From Corydoras sp. C115 (taxonomy: Eukaryota > Chordata > Actinopteri > Siluriformes > Callichthyidae): a DNA stretch of 64,000 bases. The translations under genes and the position numbers were made by a program. This document shows, one piece after another, positions 1 to 9,652 of this stretch. The notes below the pieces were generated by a model. It was given only the letters and a program-made list of their open reading frames with translations. It was not told the origin of the DNA and did not search any database. The stretch spans positions 509,501-573,500 of the forward strand of contig JAFMOC010000391.1 of assembly GCA_019802505.1 (NCBI GenBank), given 5' to 3'. Each line of letters starts with the position of its first letter. Position 1 is the first letter of the stretch.

Positions 1-497
1 ATCCATCAACACCCATCAACCTCCATCAACACCCATCAACACCCATCAACCTCCATCAACACCCATCAACATCCATCAACCTCCATCAACCTCCATCATC
101 CATCAACACCCATCATCATCCATCAACACCCATCATCATCCATCAACACCCATCAACCTCCATCAACACCCATCAACTCCATCAACACCCATCATCATCC
201 ATCAACCTCCATCAACACCCATCAACACCCATCAACACCCATCATCATCCATCAACACCCATCAACCTCCATCAACACCCATCAACACCCATCAACACCC
301 ATCATCATCCATCAACACCCATCAACCTCCATCAACACCCATCAACCTCCATCAACACCCATCATCATCCATCAACCTCCATCATCATCCATCAACACCC
401 ATCAACATCCATCAACCTCCATCAACATCCAACGTTCTCCATCAACCTCCATCAACATCCAACGTTCTCCATCAACACCCATCAACCTCCATCAACA
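1..497. repeat. Minisatellite of CATCAACACC/CATCAACCTC units
   Basis: Nearly 500 bases made of short units of the type CCATCAACACC, CCATCAACCTC and CCATCATCAT with no coding content. It lies in ELOB intron 2, downstream of exon 2 on the minus strand. The left end of the array is cut by the window. Confidence 0.9.
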
Positions 498-499
498 TC

Positions 500-838
500 T
501 TAGTGGCTTAGTGGTTTGGCATGTTCTCCTCTCAGCGCTAGGGATTCCCGGTTTGAATCCCCATCTGGGTGGAGTCTCCATGTTCTCCCCGTGTCTGCGT
601 GGGTTTCCTCCGGGTTCTCCGGTTTCCTCCCACAGTCCACAAACATGGATCAAGGTCAATTGAGTTCTCCAAATTGCCCCATATAGAGTGTGTCTGTGTG
701 AGTGAGCGTGTGTTCAGTGATAGATTGCCCCCCTGTCCTGGGTGTATCTGCCCAGCGCCCGAGACGTTCTCCCCTGGATGGGCATGGGGAACCCCCCCCC
801 CCCCCCACGTGGACCCTAATAGAGGATAAAGCGGAAGA
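500..838 (+). mobile_element. tRNA-derived SINE (family A), 5' end truncated
   Basis: This is the family that fills the window. The full-length consensus starts GGCGGCACGGTGGCTTAGTGG, which holds a pol III A box (TGGCTTAGTGG). A B box (GGTTCGAATCC) follows, then a conserved body with TCCTCCCACAGTCCAAAAAC and GCCCCATATAGAGTGTGT, a poly-C run, and a tail of the form GACCCTAATAGAGGATAAAG followed by (GAAT/GATG)n. This copy begins at the A box and lies in ELOB intron 2. Confidence 0.85.
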
Positions 839-976
839 TGATGGAGGTTGATGGTGGTTGATTGATGTTGATGGAGGTGCGACCCTAATGGAGGATGAAG
901 CGGGAGATGATGGATGAGTTGAAATCCGGATCATTTAAATCCGCGGTGTTTATATAAATTGATATAAATCCCGGAC

Positions 977-1111
977 CTTGTACAGTCGCTGGTCCTCCGG
1001 CGGCCGCTTCAGAATCCCCTCCACGATCCGCTTCAGCTCGTAGACGGTGGTGGACTCCTTGGCATCGGTGAAGATGGTCGTCTTGTGACGTCTGATCATC
1101 AAAAACACGTC
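977..1111 (-). CDS. ELOB: ELOB exon 2 (Elongin B, ubiquitin-like domain)
   Basis: Elongin B is the ubiquitin-like partner of Elongin C in the Elongin (SIII) complex and in Cullin-2/5 ubiquitin ligases, acting in nucleus and cytoplasm. This exon encodes 45 residues, from DVFLMIRRHKTTIF to KRPPEDQRLYK, the N-terminal part of the ubiquitin-like fold that follows the initiator Met. It starts after an acceptor ending CCCAG and ends AAG|GTCCGG, so the donor has an unusual C at +3. Phase is 0 at both ends, so it joins exon 1 (ATG only). The remaining exons should lie left of position 1. Identification is by near-identity to vertebrate Elongin B. Confidence 0.95.
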
Positions 1112-1269
1112 CTGGGATGAAGAAGCAGGGTGGACGGGGGTCAAACGGGCAAACGGAGACGATCGGTCTCTAACGAACGCGATGCCATCGACCGATCGGT
1201 GAAGATACAGATGGACTCTGTAGTTCTACAATTTCGGACCGTGGTCCATCTGTAGTCCTCGTTCACGTC

Positions 1270-1459
1270 GCTCCAGTGAGGATCGCCCCCTGGTGGTTCC
1301 ACCTCACCGTGGAGCTGATTCTCACTCGGTGGCGATCTCCACTGCAACACGGTGGAACCATCTTCCCAACTCTGACCGTAAGGCGGAGACACTGAGGAGT
1401 TTTAGGAAACTACTGAAGGCACATCTTATTAACAAAAAAAAAAAAAAAAAAAAAAAAAA
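1270..1459 (+). mobile_element. LINE-like 3' remnant with A tail
   Basis: The plus-strand reading STATRWNHLPNSDRKAETL then SFRKLLKAHLINK resembles the C-terminal end of non-LTR retrotransposon reverse transcriptases ('RLWNxLP...SFKxxLKTHL'). It runs into a pure A tract (about 1434-1459), and a SINE follows directly. Only a 3' fragment is present. The LINE clade cannot be named from this. Confidence 0.55.
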
Positions 1460-1778
1460 GGGGCGGCACGGTGGCTTAGTGGTTTGGCATGTTCTCCTCT
1501 CAGCACTAGGGATTCCCGGTACCTTATCCCCATCTGGGTGGAGTTTGCATGCATCAGGGTTCTCCGCTTTCCTCCCACAGTCCAAAAACATGGATCAAGT
1601 CAATTGAGTTCTCCAAATTGCCCCATATAGAGTGTGTCTGTGAGTGAGTGTGTGCCCAGTGATAGATTGCCCCCCTGTCCGGGGTGTATCTGCCCAGCGC
1701 CCGAAACGTTCTCCCCTGGATGGGCATGGGGAACCCACCGCGACCCTAATAGAGGATAAAGCGGAAGATAATGAATGG
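1460..1778 (+). mobile_element. SINE family A, full length
   Basis: Complete copy from GGGGCGGCACGGTGG through A box, B-box-like region (mutated to GGTACCTTATCC) and tail GATAATGAATGGATG. It is inserted at the A tract of the LINE-like remnant in ELOB intron 1. Confidence 0.88.
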
Positions 1779-1811
1779 ATGAATTTAAAAAATGTTAAAA
1801 AAAAAAAAATT

Positions 1812-1845
<34 letters not shown>

Positions 1846-2197
1846 GGGCCGCACGGTGGCTTAGTGGTTTAGCATGTTCTCCTCTCAGCACTAGGGATTC
1901 CCGGTTCGAATCCCAATCGGGGTGGAGTTTCCATGTTCTCCCCGTGTCCGCATGGGTTTCCTCCGGGTTCTCCGTTTTCCTCCCACAGTCCAAAAACATG
2001 GATCAAGTCAATTGAGTTCTCCAAATTGCCCCATATAGAGTGTGTCTGTGTGAGTGAGTGTGTGCCCAGCGATAGATTGCCCCCCTGTCCTGGGTGTATC
2101 TGCCCAGCGCCCGAAACGTTCTCCCCTGGATGGGCATGGGGAACCCCCCCCCCACGACCCTAATAGAGGATAAAGCGGTAGATAATGAATGAATGAA
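1846..2197 (+). mobile_element. SINE family A, full length
   Basis: Complete copy with intact B box GGTTCGAATCC, preceded by a long A-rich stretch (1795-1843) and ending (GAAT)n. It lies in ELOB intron 1. Confidence 0.88.
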
Positions 2198-2229
2198 AAA
2201 AAAATGGGGGGGGGGGGCAATCTGCAGAA

Positions 2230-2460
2230 TGACTAAATGTAAATGTTCTTTGTTGTTGTTAGAACCCCTCTTGGTTTCTGTTGATGCTTCCCGGCCGCTC
2301 AAGGAGGACGAGCCCCCCCACTGAGCCTCGGTCCTCACAAGGTTTCTTCCTTAAAATAGCAACACAACAGGGAGTTTCTTCTTGCCGCTGTCGCCCCGGC
2401 TCGCTCTCTAGGTGTTTAAAGGTTTATAACTCTGTACAGCTGCTTTGTGACGATGGAACT
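2230..2460 (+). repeat. Teleost interspersed repeat fragment
   Basis: Contains CTCACAAGGTTTCTTCCTTA, AGGGAGTTTCTTCTTGCCGC and CAGCTGCTTTGTGACGATGG, a pattern I recognise as widely dispersed in fish genomes (the 'GGTTTCTTCCT...GGGAGTTTTTCCT' repeat). No coding potential. The class cannot be assigned without a repeat library. Confidence 0.5.
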
Positions 2461-2471
2461 GACGGAACTGT

Positions 2472-2645
2472 GTGACTATCAATCTGAAGGTTGGGGGTTC
2501 AAATCCCAGGTCCACTGAAGTTACCAGTGTGGGTCCTTGAGTAAGACCCTTCACCCTCATTGCTGCAGGGGGCGCTGTGATTAACCCTGTGCTCACCTTG
2601 TAAGTCGCTTTGGATAAAAAGTGTCCAATAAATGACCGAATGTAA
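2472..2645 (+). mobile_element. V-SINE-like element, 5' truncated
   Basis: Contains a B-box-like GGGGGTTCAAATCCCAGG, a body with CCAGTGTGGGTCCTTGAG, and the tail TAAGTCGCTTTGGATAAA then ATGTAATGTA, typical of the fish V-SINE group whose tail is shared with an L2-type LINE. It lies in ELOB intron 1. Confidence 0.75.
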
Positions 2646-2659
2646 TGTAAAAAAATAAA

Positions 2660-2885
2660 CGACTGGAACTTGGTTCTCTGTTGGTTCTCAGGAGCATCAC
2701 AGAACAGGTATCATTTGGGTGGTGGATTGTTGATGGTCGGTTCTGCAGTGACACTGATGTGGTGGGGGGGGGGTTCATTGTAGTTCTCCACCTCAGTGAC
2801 ACTGCCGGGATAGGCCTAATGCCCCCACCCAATAACCCCTGCTCTGTGGTGGTACTATTGGGGTTCTGACCATCAGAGAACCGCG
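2660..2885 (+). repeat. Interspersed repeat family B
   Basis: Block containing GGTGGTGGATTGTT, CTGCAGTGACACTGATGTGG and CCTCAGTGACACTGCCGGG. A second copy lies in inverted orientation at about 7425-7965, split by a SINE. It resembles a dispersed otophysan-type repeat, but its class is unknown to me. Confidence 0.5.
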
Positions 2886-2964
2886 TGAAGGGGACATTAA
2901 TAGCTTTTTAAACGGTACAAACTGCGCCCATTTCAAACGCAGACCAAAAATACGAGCGATGATT

Positions 2965-3293
2965 TGGGCTTTAGGCTGAGTGGTTTAGCATGTTCTCCTC
3001 TCAGCCCTAGTGATTCCCGGTTCGAATCCCAATCCGGGTGAATTCTCCACGTTCTCCCCGTGTTCCGCGTGGATTTCCTCCGGGTTCTCCGGTTTCCTCC
3101 CACAGTCCAAAAAACCTTGAATCAAGGTGAATTGAGTTCTCCAAATTGCCCCATATAGAGTGTGTCCGTGCTCAATCATAGATTGCCCCCCTGTCCTGGG
3201 TGTATCTGCCCAGCGCCTGAAACGTTCTCCCCTGGATGGGCATGGGAACCCCCCCCCCCAACCCTAATAGAGGATAAAGCTGAAGATAATGAA
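2965..3293 (+). mobile_element. SINE family A, slightly 5' truncated
   Basis: Body, B box (GGTTCGAATCC) and tail are present; the A-box end is eroded (GGCTGAGTGG). ELOB intron 1. Confidence 0.82.
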
Positions 3294-3524
3294 TGGATTT
3301 GGGCTTTAAGGACAGAAACATGGCCTGAAACTTCAGCTTAACAGCCCATGACGTCATGACCCGACCGGTATATCGCGATATTGGAGTGATATCGTGAGTC
3401 CCGTTAGTTGCGAGTTGTATTGCACGTCAACAACGCGATATAATCCACACTGCCGAAGAGGTTTAATCCCTTAAATGTGAAATTAGGATTATGTTTATGA
3501 AGACCGTCGTCGGTGTTTTTTGGG

Positions 3525-3526
3525 GA

Positions 3527-3566
<40 letters not shown>
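3525..3566. repeat. (GACA)n microsatellite
   Basis: About ten tandem GACA units in ELOB intron 1, some 200 bases downstream of exon 1 on the minus strand. Confidence 0.9.
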
Positions 3567-3569
<3 letters not shown>

Positions 3570-3768
3570 CAGCTATTATTATGAGTTAGCTCCGAGGCTA
3601 AAGTTAGCATTCTATAAATAACAGCAAACACGGCTCGCTTTGATGTTTCCGACGCGGAGCGACCGACTTCGGGACCGAACCCGAGCGAGACCCACGCTGC
3701 TCTCCCCCCCCTGCGGAACCCGCCCACGCGCTTTAACAGAACCGTGAGGCAGATTAATCCCGACTCAC

Positions 3769-3771
3769 CAT
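3769..3771 (-). CDS. ELOB: ELOB exon 1 (initiator codon only)
   Basis: On the minus strand the sequence reads GGTGGAGCTATG|GTGAGTCGG, a start codon followed at once by a consensus donor. Vertebrate ELOB genes are known to carry only the Met in exon 1, and the phase fits exon 2 at 977-1111. The 5' UTR continues to higher coordinates (CAGTCTGGGAGAGAGGAAG). The intron is about 2.66 kb and holds four SINE copies and other repeats. Confidence 0.85.
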
Positions 3772-3905
3772 AGCTCCACCGGCGGCTTATCTTCCTCTCT
3801 CCCAGACTGCACTGCGGTGTGAGCGCCGAGGGCAACGTTCCAAATACACACGCGCTCCCTACAGAGGCGCCCTAACCGCCCAATAACAGTGTTCAACCGC
3901 TAGAG
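3772..3905 (-). promoter_or_regulatory. ELOB: ELOB 5' UTR and likely promoter region
   Basis: CpG-containing, repeat-free DNA immediately upstream of the ELOB start codon. It is bounded at about 3913 by a SINE in opposite orientation. No TATA box is evident. The assignment rests on position only. Confidence 0.45.
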
Positions 3906-3912
3906 GCGCTTT

Positions 3913-4276
3913 ATTCATTCATTCATTCATTCATTATCTTCCACTAAACGTCTACTGGGGTGGGGGGTGGGGGTTCCCCATGCCCATTCGGGGGAGAACG
4001 TCTCGGGCGCTGGGCAGATAGACCCAGGACAGGGCACCAATCCATCGCTGGACACTCACTCACTCACACAGACACACTCTATATGGGGCAATTTAGAGAA
4101 CTCAATTAACTTGATCCATGTTTTTGGACTGTGGGAGGAAACCGGAGAACCTGGAGGAAACCCACGCGGACACGGGGAGAACATGGAGAACTCCACCCAG
4201 ATGGGGATTCGAACCGGGAATCCCCAGCGCTGAGAGGAGAACATGCCAAACCACTAAGCCACCGTGCCACCATTAT
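3913..4276 (-). mobile_element. SINE family A, minus orientation
   Basis: Reads from tail (TTCATTCATTATCTTCCACT) to head (CACTAAGCCACCGTGCC) on the plus strand. It lies directly upstream of the ELOB promoter. Confidence 0.87.
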
Positions 4277-4288
4277 TATTAATTAATT

Positions 4289-4414
4289 AATTCATTCATT
4301 CATTCATTATCTTCCACTAAATATATACTGAGGTGGGGAGAACGTTTCGGGCGTTTTGGGCGCTGGGCAGATACACCCAGAACAGGAGGGCAATCTATCA
4401 CTCGGACACAGACT

Positions 4415-4468
<54 letters not shown>

Positions 4469-4615
4469 ATATGGGGCAATTAAGAACATTCCCAGAGGAA
4501 ACCCACGCGGACACGGGGAGAACATGCAAACCCTGCACCCAGATTGGGATTCGAACCGGGAATCCCCAGCGCTGAGAGGAGAACATGCCAAACCACTAAG
4601 CCACCGTGCCGCCCT
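4289..4615 (-). mobile_element. SINE family A, minus orientation, with CA expansion
   Basis: Same family and orientation as the previous copy. The internal GTGTGTGTGAGTG segment has grown into a (CA)n run (about 4418-4465), and the part between this run and AGGAAACCCACGCGG is shortened. Confidence 0.85.
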
Positions 4616-4679
4616 GCGGTGTTTTATCGATTAAGAAAATTGAAAGAAATGGAATTAAAGTGAAATGTTAGTAAGTGAG

Positions 4680-5018
4680 GGGCGGCACGGTGGCTTAGTG
4701 GTTTGGCATGTTCTCCTCTCAGCGCTAGGGATTCCCGGTTCGAATCCCATCTGGGTTGAGTTTCCATGTTCTCCCTGTGTCCGCGTGGGTTTCCTCCGGG
4801 TTCTCCGCTTTCCTCCCACAGTCCAAAAACATGGATCAAGGGCAATTGAATTCTCAAAAATTGCCCCATATAGAGTGTGTCTGTGTGAGTGAGTGTGTGT
4901 GTGTGTGTCCAGCGATAGATTGGCGTCCTGTCCTGGGTGTATCTGCCCAGCGCCCAAAACGTTCTCCCCCTGGATGGGCATGGGGCAACCCCACCCCACA
5001 TCGACCCTAATATAGAGG
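4680..5018 (+). mobile_element. SINE family A, with disrupted tail
   Basis: Starts GGGGCGGCACGGTGG and has an intact B box. The tail region is interrupted, and a second tail-like piece (GACCCTAATAGAGGATAAAG then GAATGAATT) appears at 5115-5156. Confidence 0.82.
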
Positions 5019-5156
5019 AGTGTGTGTGTGTGGTAAAGCAGAGTTTGTGTGCCCCAGTGATGAATGAATTGGCCCCCCTTCCCCCCTTTTTGTTTTTTTC
5101 CTCCCCCCCCCCCCGACCCTAATAGAGGATAAAGCGGAAGATAATGGATGAATGAA

Positions 5157-5480
5157 TTTATTTTATTTTATTTGAATATGTTTAGTGCAGGTAGAATAGC
5201 GTTTCTGTACCTCAACAAAAGGTTTATTGTTGATTTATTAGCGACATTAAAGGTTATTAAAAACATAAATGTGATTAAAAGAAAGCCATTAAGCTCGGAA
5301 TCGTATTTTATTCTTAAGTTTGAAACATAACAGAAGTTGGGCTTAAATAAATCGAATCGAATCTTTAATAAAGAATCGGGACCAATTCCAAACACCGCCG
5401 CCATCCCTACGTTCTTACCCTTTAAACTGTCAGGTTGAAAACAGCTGATCTAGTGCACTACTTTCAAGGGCACTACATTC
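5157..5480. other. AT-rich intergenic DNA, nothing recognised
   Basis: AT-rich sequence between the SINE cluster and the CpG-rich start of the plus-strand gene. Short open frames here (60-78 codons) have no recognisable domain. Confidence 0.5.
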
Positions 5481-5499
5481 CCATAGTCCTGTATTTTAG

Positions 5500-5701
5500 A
5501 TCCTGTCGCGGGACGTCGGCGTTCTCTTTATAGGGTTCGGTTTCATTTCACCGACGAACCTTTGATCAGTAAATAAAATGAGTTTCATTCATTAATTAAT
5601 TAATTTATCGGCTTTATTTTTATAAAAACTATTAAAAAAAAGTTGTTTCCTCTGCGGGGTCGCGTTGGTAACGCAAACAACGTCACGTGATCGCCGCAAC
5701 G
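5500..5701 (+). promoter_or_regulatory. Candidate promoter of the unrecognised plus-strand gene
   Basis: GC-richer than its flanks. It contains an E-box core CACGTG at 5684-5689 inside CGTCACGTGATC, and an inverted repeat GCGTT-GGT-AACGC just before it. The proposed start codon lies 13 bases downstream. Function is inferred from motif and position only. Confidence 0.4.
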
Positions 5702-5712
5702 ATGCACCGCGG
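5702..5712 (+). CDS. Unrecognised gene, proposed coding exon 1
   Basis: ATG CAC CGC GG followed by GTGAGA, a good donor. Spliced to the acceptor ending at 6966 (CCAGCCACAG) it stays in frame with the next exon, adding 11 residues (MHRGRRVSDRK) before the internal Met at 6989. If this exon is wrong, translation would start at 6989. Confidence 0.5.
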
Positions 5713-5967
5713 GTGAGATTGTGCTCTTTATTTATTTAAATTGGATTTGATTTCTTAATACAGATTTGATTTGTTGCCGAACAAACCATTTAATAAATGA
5801 TGATTAAATAAATTAATGGTGTATTTTAATAACAAAACAAACAATCTGGAACATAAAATTAATATGTTTTTTATTTTTTTTTAATAATGTCTTAATTATA
5901 AAAAACGTTATGTTTAAATTTAATCTACGATTTTGATGAACGTAAAAAATAAGCCCGGATTTATGTC

Positions 5968-6165
5968 ATTCATCATCTTCTGCTTTAAACTATATTGGGG
6001 TCGCGGGGGGGGGGGGGGTTCCCCATGCCCATCCAGGGGAGAACGTTTCGGGCGCTGGGCAGATAGACCCAGGACAGGGGGGCAATCTATCTCTGGACAC
6101 ACACTCACTCACACAGACACACCGTATATGGGGCAATTTGGAAGAACTCAATTGACCTTGATCCA
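5968..6165 (-). mobile_element. SINE family A, truncated, minus orientation
   Basis: Tail and body half only, facing the full copy at 6186-6543. The two form an inverted pair meeting near GATCC/ATGGATCG (about 6160-6185), a possible hairpin in intron 1 of the plus-strand gene. Confidence 0.8.
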
Positions 6166-6185
6166 AAAACATGGATCGAGGTCAA

Positions 6186-6543
6186 TGGCGGCACGGTGGC
6201 TTAGTGGTTTAGCATGTTCTCCTCTCAGCACTAAGGATTCCCGGTTCGAATCCCCATCTGGGTGGAGTTTCCATGTTCTCCCCCGTGTCCGCGTGGGTTT
6301 CCTCTGGGTTCTCCGCTTTCCTCCCACAGTCCAAAAACATGGATCAAGGTCAATTGAATTCTCCGAATTGCCCCATATAGAGTGTGTGTGTGAGTGAGTG
6401 TGTATCCAGTGATGGATTGCCCCCCTGTCCTGGGTGTATCTGCCCAGCGCCCAAAACGTTCTCCCCTGGATGGGTATGGGGAACCCCCCCCCCCCCCCCC
6501 CGCGACCCTAATAGAGGATAAAGCAGAAGATAATGGATGGATG
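6186..6543 (+). mobile_element. SINE family A, full length
   Basis: Complete copy from GGCGGCACGGTGG to GATAATGGATGGATGG with intact A and B boxes and a poly-C run at about 6487-6501. Confidence 0.88.
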
Positions 6544-6837
6544 GACAGTCCACCCCGAGTCGTCTCTTCAGGACTTTTATTTAGCGTTCTCTTTTGCGAG
6601 TCGTCAACCGCACACCTCGTCTCTTGATTTAGGGCGTGGCAGGGGTTCCTCACAGTCATGATGACGTGGGTGTGATTTGGGCGTGACGGGCGATACACCG
6701 ATTTGGCGCGCCACTTGCCGTTCCCTTTAAGAGCCGGGGGGGGGCGCTCTGACTTTGGCGGATTGCTATTTTAACGGCGTGCGAATTAACGTTTACACTG
6801 TTTGCAGGAAATATGTTCACAAGCCGGGGCCAGACGA

Positions 6838-6885
6838 CACACACACACCCACACACACACACACACACACACCCACACACACACA
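6838..6885. repeat. (CA)n/(CACACC)n microsatellite
   Basis: Imperfect CA repeat about 80 bases before the proposed exon 2 acceptor of the plus-strand gene. Confidence 0.9.
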
Positions 6886-6966
6886 CGCTGATGACAGTGG
6901 AGTACGGTACCTGTTTAGTTCCGGTTCCGGTTCCGGCGGGAGGTTGCATCGTGAATCCAGCCACAG

Positions 6967-7054
6967 GAGACGCGTCTCGGACCGAAAGATGCACCAGACG
7001 ACGTTCTCTCTCAGAGACGAAGACGAACCTTTGTACTCCACCACTCACACCGAG
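6967..7054 (+). CDS. Unrecognised gene, coding exon 2
   Basis: Acceptor CCACAG ends at 6966; donor GAG|GTGAGG. It encodes RRVSDRK then MHQTTFSLRDEDEPLYSTTH and TE, ending in phase 0. If exon 1 is not used, the likely start is the ATG at 6989. I do not recognise the family. Confidence 0.65.
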
Positions 7055-7081
7055 GTGAGGCCGTTGCTGCTGGAACCCTTG

Positions 7082-7215
7082 TTCCTCTGTCCGCGGTTCC
7101 GTCTCCTCCGTCCGCGGTTCCGTCTCCTCCGTCCACGGTTCCGTCTCCTCCATCCACGGTTGCGTCTCCTCCGTCCGCGGTTCCGTCTCCTCCGTCCGCG
7201 GTTCCGTCTCACCGT
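7082..7215. repeat. 21-bp minisatellite (about 6 copies)
   Basis: Tandem units of the form GTCCGCGGTTCCGTCTCCTC in the short intron between coding exons 2 and 3, ending about 25 bases before the acceptor of exon 3. Being pyrimidine-rich, it may act as part of that acceptor tract. Confidence 0.88.
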
Positions 7216-7239
7216 CAGTGTTGCATTTCTGGTCCGCAG

Positions 7240-7392
7240 AGCTTTTCTGGCAGGAGCCAAGATGGAGAACCGCTGATCTTCTTTCTGAGGGACCCCAGTT
7301 ACCCCTCGCAGCACCGTCACAGTCCCCTGACCGGCGTCATCACTGTCCCAGCATGCACCACACACTCGAGAGACGTCCACAACCTCAAACCA
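7240..7392 (+). CDS. Unrecognised gene, coding exon 3
   Basis: Acceptor GGTCCGCAG, donor CCA|GTAACA; 51 codons, phase 0 at both ends. The reading contains DGEPLIFFLRDPSYPSQHRH and TVPACTTHSRDVHNLKP. No domain is recognised. The intact frame and matching phases across all exons argue that it is a real coding exon. Confidence 0.7.
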
Positions 7393-7424
7393 GTAACACC
7401 GGTACCAACCACATTCAGTCTGCG

Positions 7425-7518
7425 CTCTCCATTAGGAACTCTGTGTTCTCTGATGCTCAGAACCCCAGTGGTACCACCACAGGGCAGGGGTTATTTGGTT
7501 GGGGGCATTCTTCCTATC
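7425..7518 (-). repeat. Interspersed repeat family B, part 1
   Basis: Inverted relative to the copy at 2660-2885. It is interrupted at 7518 by a SINE and resumes at 7814. Confidence 0.5.
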
Positions 7519-7813
7519 ATGGTGTTTAGTATGTTCTCCTCTCAGCGCTGAGGATTCCCGGTTCGAATCCCAATCTGGGTGGAGTTTCCACGTTCTCCCC
7601 GTGGGTTTCCTCCAGGTTCTCCGGTTTCCTCCCACAGTCCAAAAAACATGGATCAAGTCAACTGAGTTCTCCAAATTGCCCCATATAGAGTGTGTGTCCA
7701 GTGCCCCCTGTCCTGGGTGCATCTGCCCAGCACCCGAGACGTTCTCCCCTGGATGGGCATGGGGAACCCCCAGACCCTAATAGAGGATAAAGCGGAAGAT
7801 AATGAATGAATGA
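7519..7813 (+). mobile_element. SINE family A with clear target-site duplication
   Basis: 5'-truncated SINE inserted into repeat family B. The 8 bases TTCCTATC flank it on both sides (7511-7518 and 7814-7821), marking the insertion exactly. The body has an intact B box and ends (GAAT)n. Confidence 0.88.
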
Positions 7814-7821
7814 TTCCTATC

Positions 7822-7965
7822 CCGGCAGTGTCACTGAGGTGGAGAAATGAAACTACAATGAACCCCCCCCCCCCCATTCAGTGTCACTGCAGAACCGACT
7901 ATCAACAATCCACCACCCAAATGATACCTGTTCTGTGATGCTCCTGAGAACCAACAGGGGGCGAA
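7822..7965 (-). repeat. Interspersed repeat family B, part 2
   Basis: Continues from 7518 across the SINE: CCCGGCAGTGTCACTGAGG, CAGTGTCACTGCAG and CAACAATCCACCACCC, all inverted matches to 2690-2810. Confidence 0.5.
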
Positions 7966-8094
7966 CAACAACAAAGAACACAGATGGACTACAGTCTGTA
8001 ATTGTAGTTTATCTGTATGGTAGAGGGTGGAGCAGAAAGGGGGCGTGGCCAAACGTATAGCCTAAGTCCAGTTCTTACCTCTGTCCACATGCAG

Positions 8095-8296
8095 CACGAC
8101 GTTCTGCGCGGCTTGAGAGTCCGGAACCGCCTTCGAAACCGAGAAGGTCTGGACATGAAAGGCGTGACCAACCCAGCGAGAGGCGTGGCTTACAGGAGCT
8201 CCTACAGCTCGGACCACTGCGGCCCCGCGGCGGTCACTCGGCCCGCTCGTACCTGCGGCCGGCCCACTTACTGGCATCACCATGACATCATCACAG
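8095..8296 (+). CDS. Unrecognised gene, coding exon 4
   Basis: Acceptor CACATGCAG, donor ACAG|GTAGAA; 67 codons plus one base. The reading contains HDVLRGLRVRNRLRNREGL, MKGVTNPARGVAYRSSYSS and the Trp/His-rich GRPTYWHHHDIITG. It is basic and Arg/Tyr-rich with no signal peptide or membrane segment. Such composition is seen in some axonemal inner proteins, but I could not match a named family. Confidence 0.72.
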
Positions 8297-8354
8297 GTAG
8301 AACCGTTATTGTTTAGAACTGACCGCGATACTCGATTTAGTTTGGAAAGCATAC

Positions 8355-8703
8355 TGCAGCACGGTGGCTCAGTGGTTTAGCATGTTCTCCTTTCAGCGCT
8401 AGGGATTCCCGGTTCGAATCCCCATCTGGGTGGTTTCCATGTTCTCCCCGCGTCCGCGTGGGTTTCCTCCGGGTTCTCCGGTTTCCCTCCCACAGTCCAA
8501 AAACATGGATCAAGGTCAATTGAGTTCTCCAAATTGCCCCATATAGAGTGTGTGTGTGTGTCCAGTGATAGATTGCCCCCCTGTCCTGGGTGTATCTGCC
8601 CAGCGCCTGAAACGTTCTTCCCTGGATGGGCATGGGGAACCCCCCCCCCCCCCCCCCCATGACCCTAGTAGAGGAGAAAGCGGAAGATAATGGATGGATG
8701 GAT
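8355..8703 (+). mobile_element. SINE family A, full length
   Basis: From GCAGCACGGTGGCTCAGTGG to GATAATGGATGGATGG; B box intact. The terminal intron of the plus-strand gene holds this copy and the next. Confidence 0.87.
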
Positions 8704-8737
8704 ACTGCAGCACCCCCCTCTGACTCTAATCAGGAAT

Positions 8738-9065
8738 TGCAGCGGTGGCTTAGTGGTTTAGCATGTTCTCCTCTCAGCACTAGGGATTCCCGGTTCGAAT
8801 CCCCATCTGGGTGGAGTTTCCATGTTCTCCATGTCCACATGGGTTTTCTCCCACAGTCCCAAAAACATGGATCAAGGTCAATTGAGTTCTCCAAATTGCC
8901 CCATATAGAGTGTGTCTGTGTGAGTGAGTGTGTGCCCAGTGATAGATTGCCCCCCTGTCTTGGGTGTATCTGCCCAGCGCCCGAAACGTTCTCCCCTGGA
9001 TAGACATGGGGAACCCCCCCCCGCGACCCTAATAGAGGATAAAGCGGGAGATAATGAATGAATGA
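8738..9065 (+). mobile_element. SINE family A
   Basis: From GCAGCGGTGGCTTAGTGG to (GAAT)n. The segment around TCCATGTCCACATGGGTTTT is shortened relative to consensus. Confidence 0.86.
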
Positions 9066-9147
9066 AGCTTGCTTGAATATGGGGGGGGGGGGGGGGGGGT
9101 AAGTGACGGGGTAGTCCCAGTCCTTTGCTTTTTTTTTTGCCGCACAG

Positions 9148-9260
9148 GAGAAGAGCGGAACTCTGCGGGGCCCGGGGACCCGAGGAAGCCATCCATCGAG
9201 AGGGAGATTCTGGTCCCGCGGCGCCAGGAGACCAACTGCACCGCCCTGCGTCTGTACTGA
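9148..9260 (+). CDS. Unrecognised gene, last coding exon
   Basis: Acceptor GCCGCACAG after a T-rich tract; completes the split Gly codon (G|GA) and reads EERNSAGPGDPRKPSIEREI then LVPRRQETNCTALRLY and TGA. Summed exons give 567 coding bases, an exact multiple of three. Poly(A) signals follow at 9537 and 9562. The gene is convergent with ARL6IP1. Confidence 0.7.
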
Positions 9261-9536
9261 AGCTCACGTCTGACGGGTGGGGGGTGGGTGTCAGAGCAGA
9301 GACGCCCCTCCACCCCGCATCCACTGCGTGTGTGGCGGCGGAACCGGAGAACATCCCCCACCCCCACATCACACGCAGGACGTAGTGTTGGGCCCCTATT
9401 CCGTTGGAATGGGACTGATGACCCCACATCCCAATCACACCGTCCTAATTAGCACCAATATCCATCGAGTTTAACATGTTCTCCCCTAATAAACCCCCCC
9501 AAAATCAATCTAAGACTCCAACAGCATTTATACTAC

Positions 9537-9567
9537 AATAAAATGTAACAGCGGTCAACTGAATAAA
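9537..9567 (+). terminator. Poly(A) signals of the unrecognised plus-strand gene
   Basis: Two AATAAA hexamers at 9537-9542 and 9562-9567, 277-302 bases after the stop codon. They lie only about 90 bases from the opposing ARL6IP1 signal. Confidence 0.65.
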
Positions 9568-9652
9568 GAGCGTCCGGTCACATACTTCTGACCTTCCGCT
9601 TCAGAGAGTAAAGAAACGCAGAGGGTTCCGCTGGACGACTTTAAAACCAGTC

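Noticed and set aside
3404..3835. 143-codon minus-strand frame over the ELOB first exon
   Set aside because: It reads through the ELOB 5' UTR, donor and intron, including a (GACA)n repeat, and has no recognisable domain. The ELOB structure explains the region.
7045..7380. Arg-rich minus-strand frame of 111 codons with RRRNRG repeats
   Set aside because: It is the complement of the 21-bp minisatellite and exon 3 of the plus-strand gene. The repeat-derived Arg stretch is not evidence of a gene.
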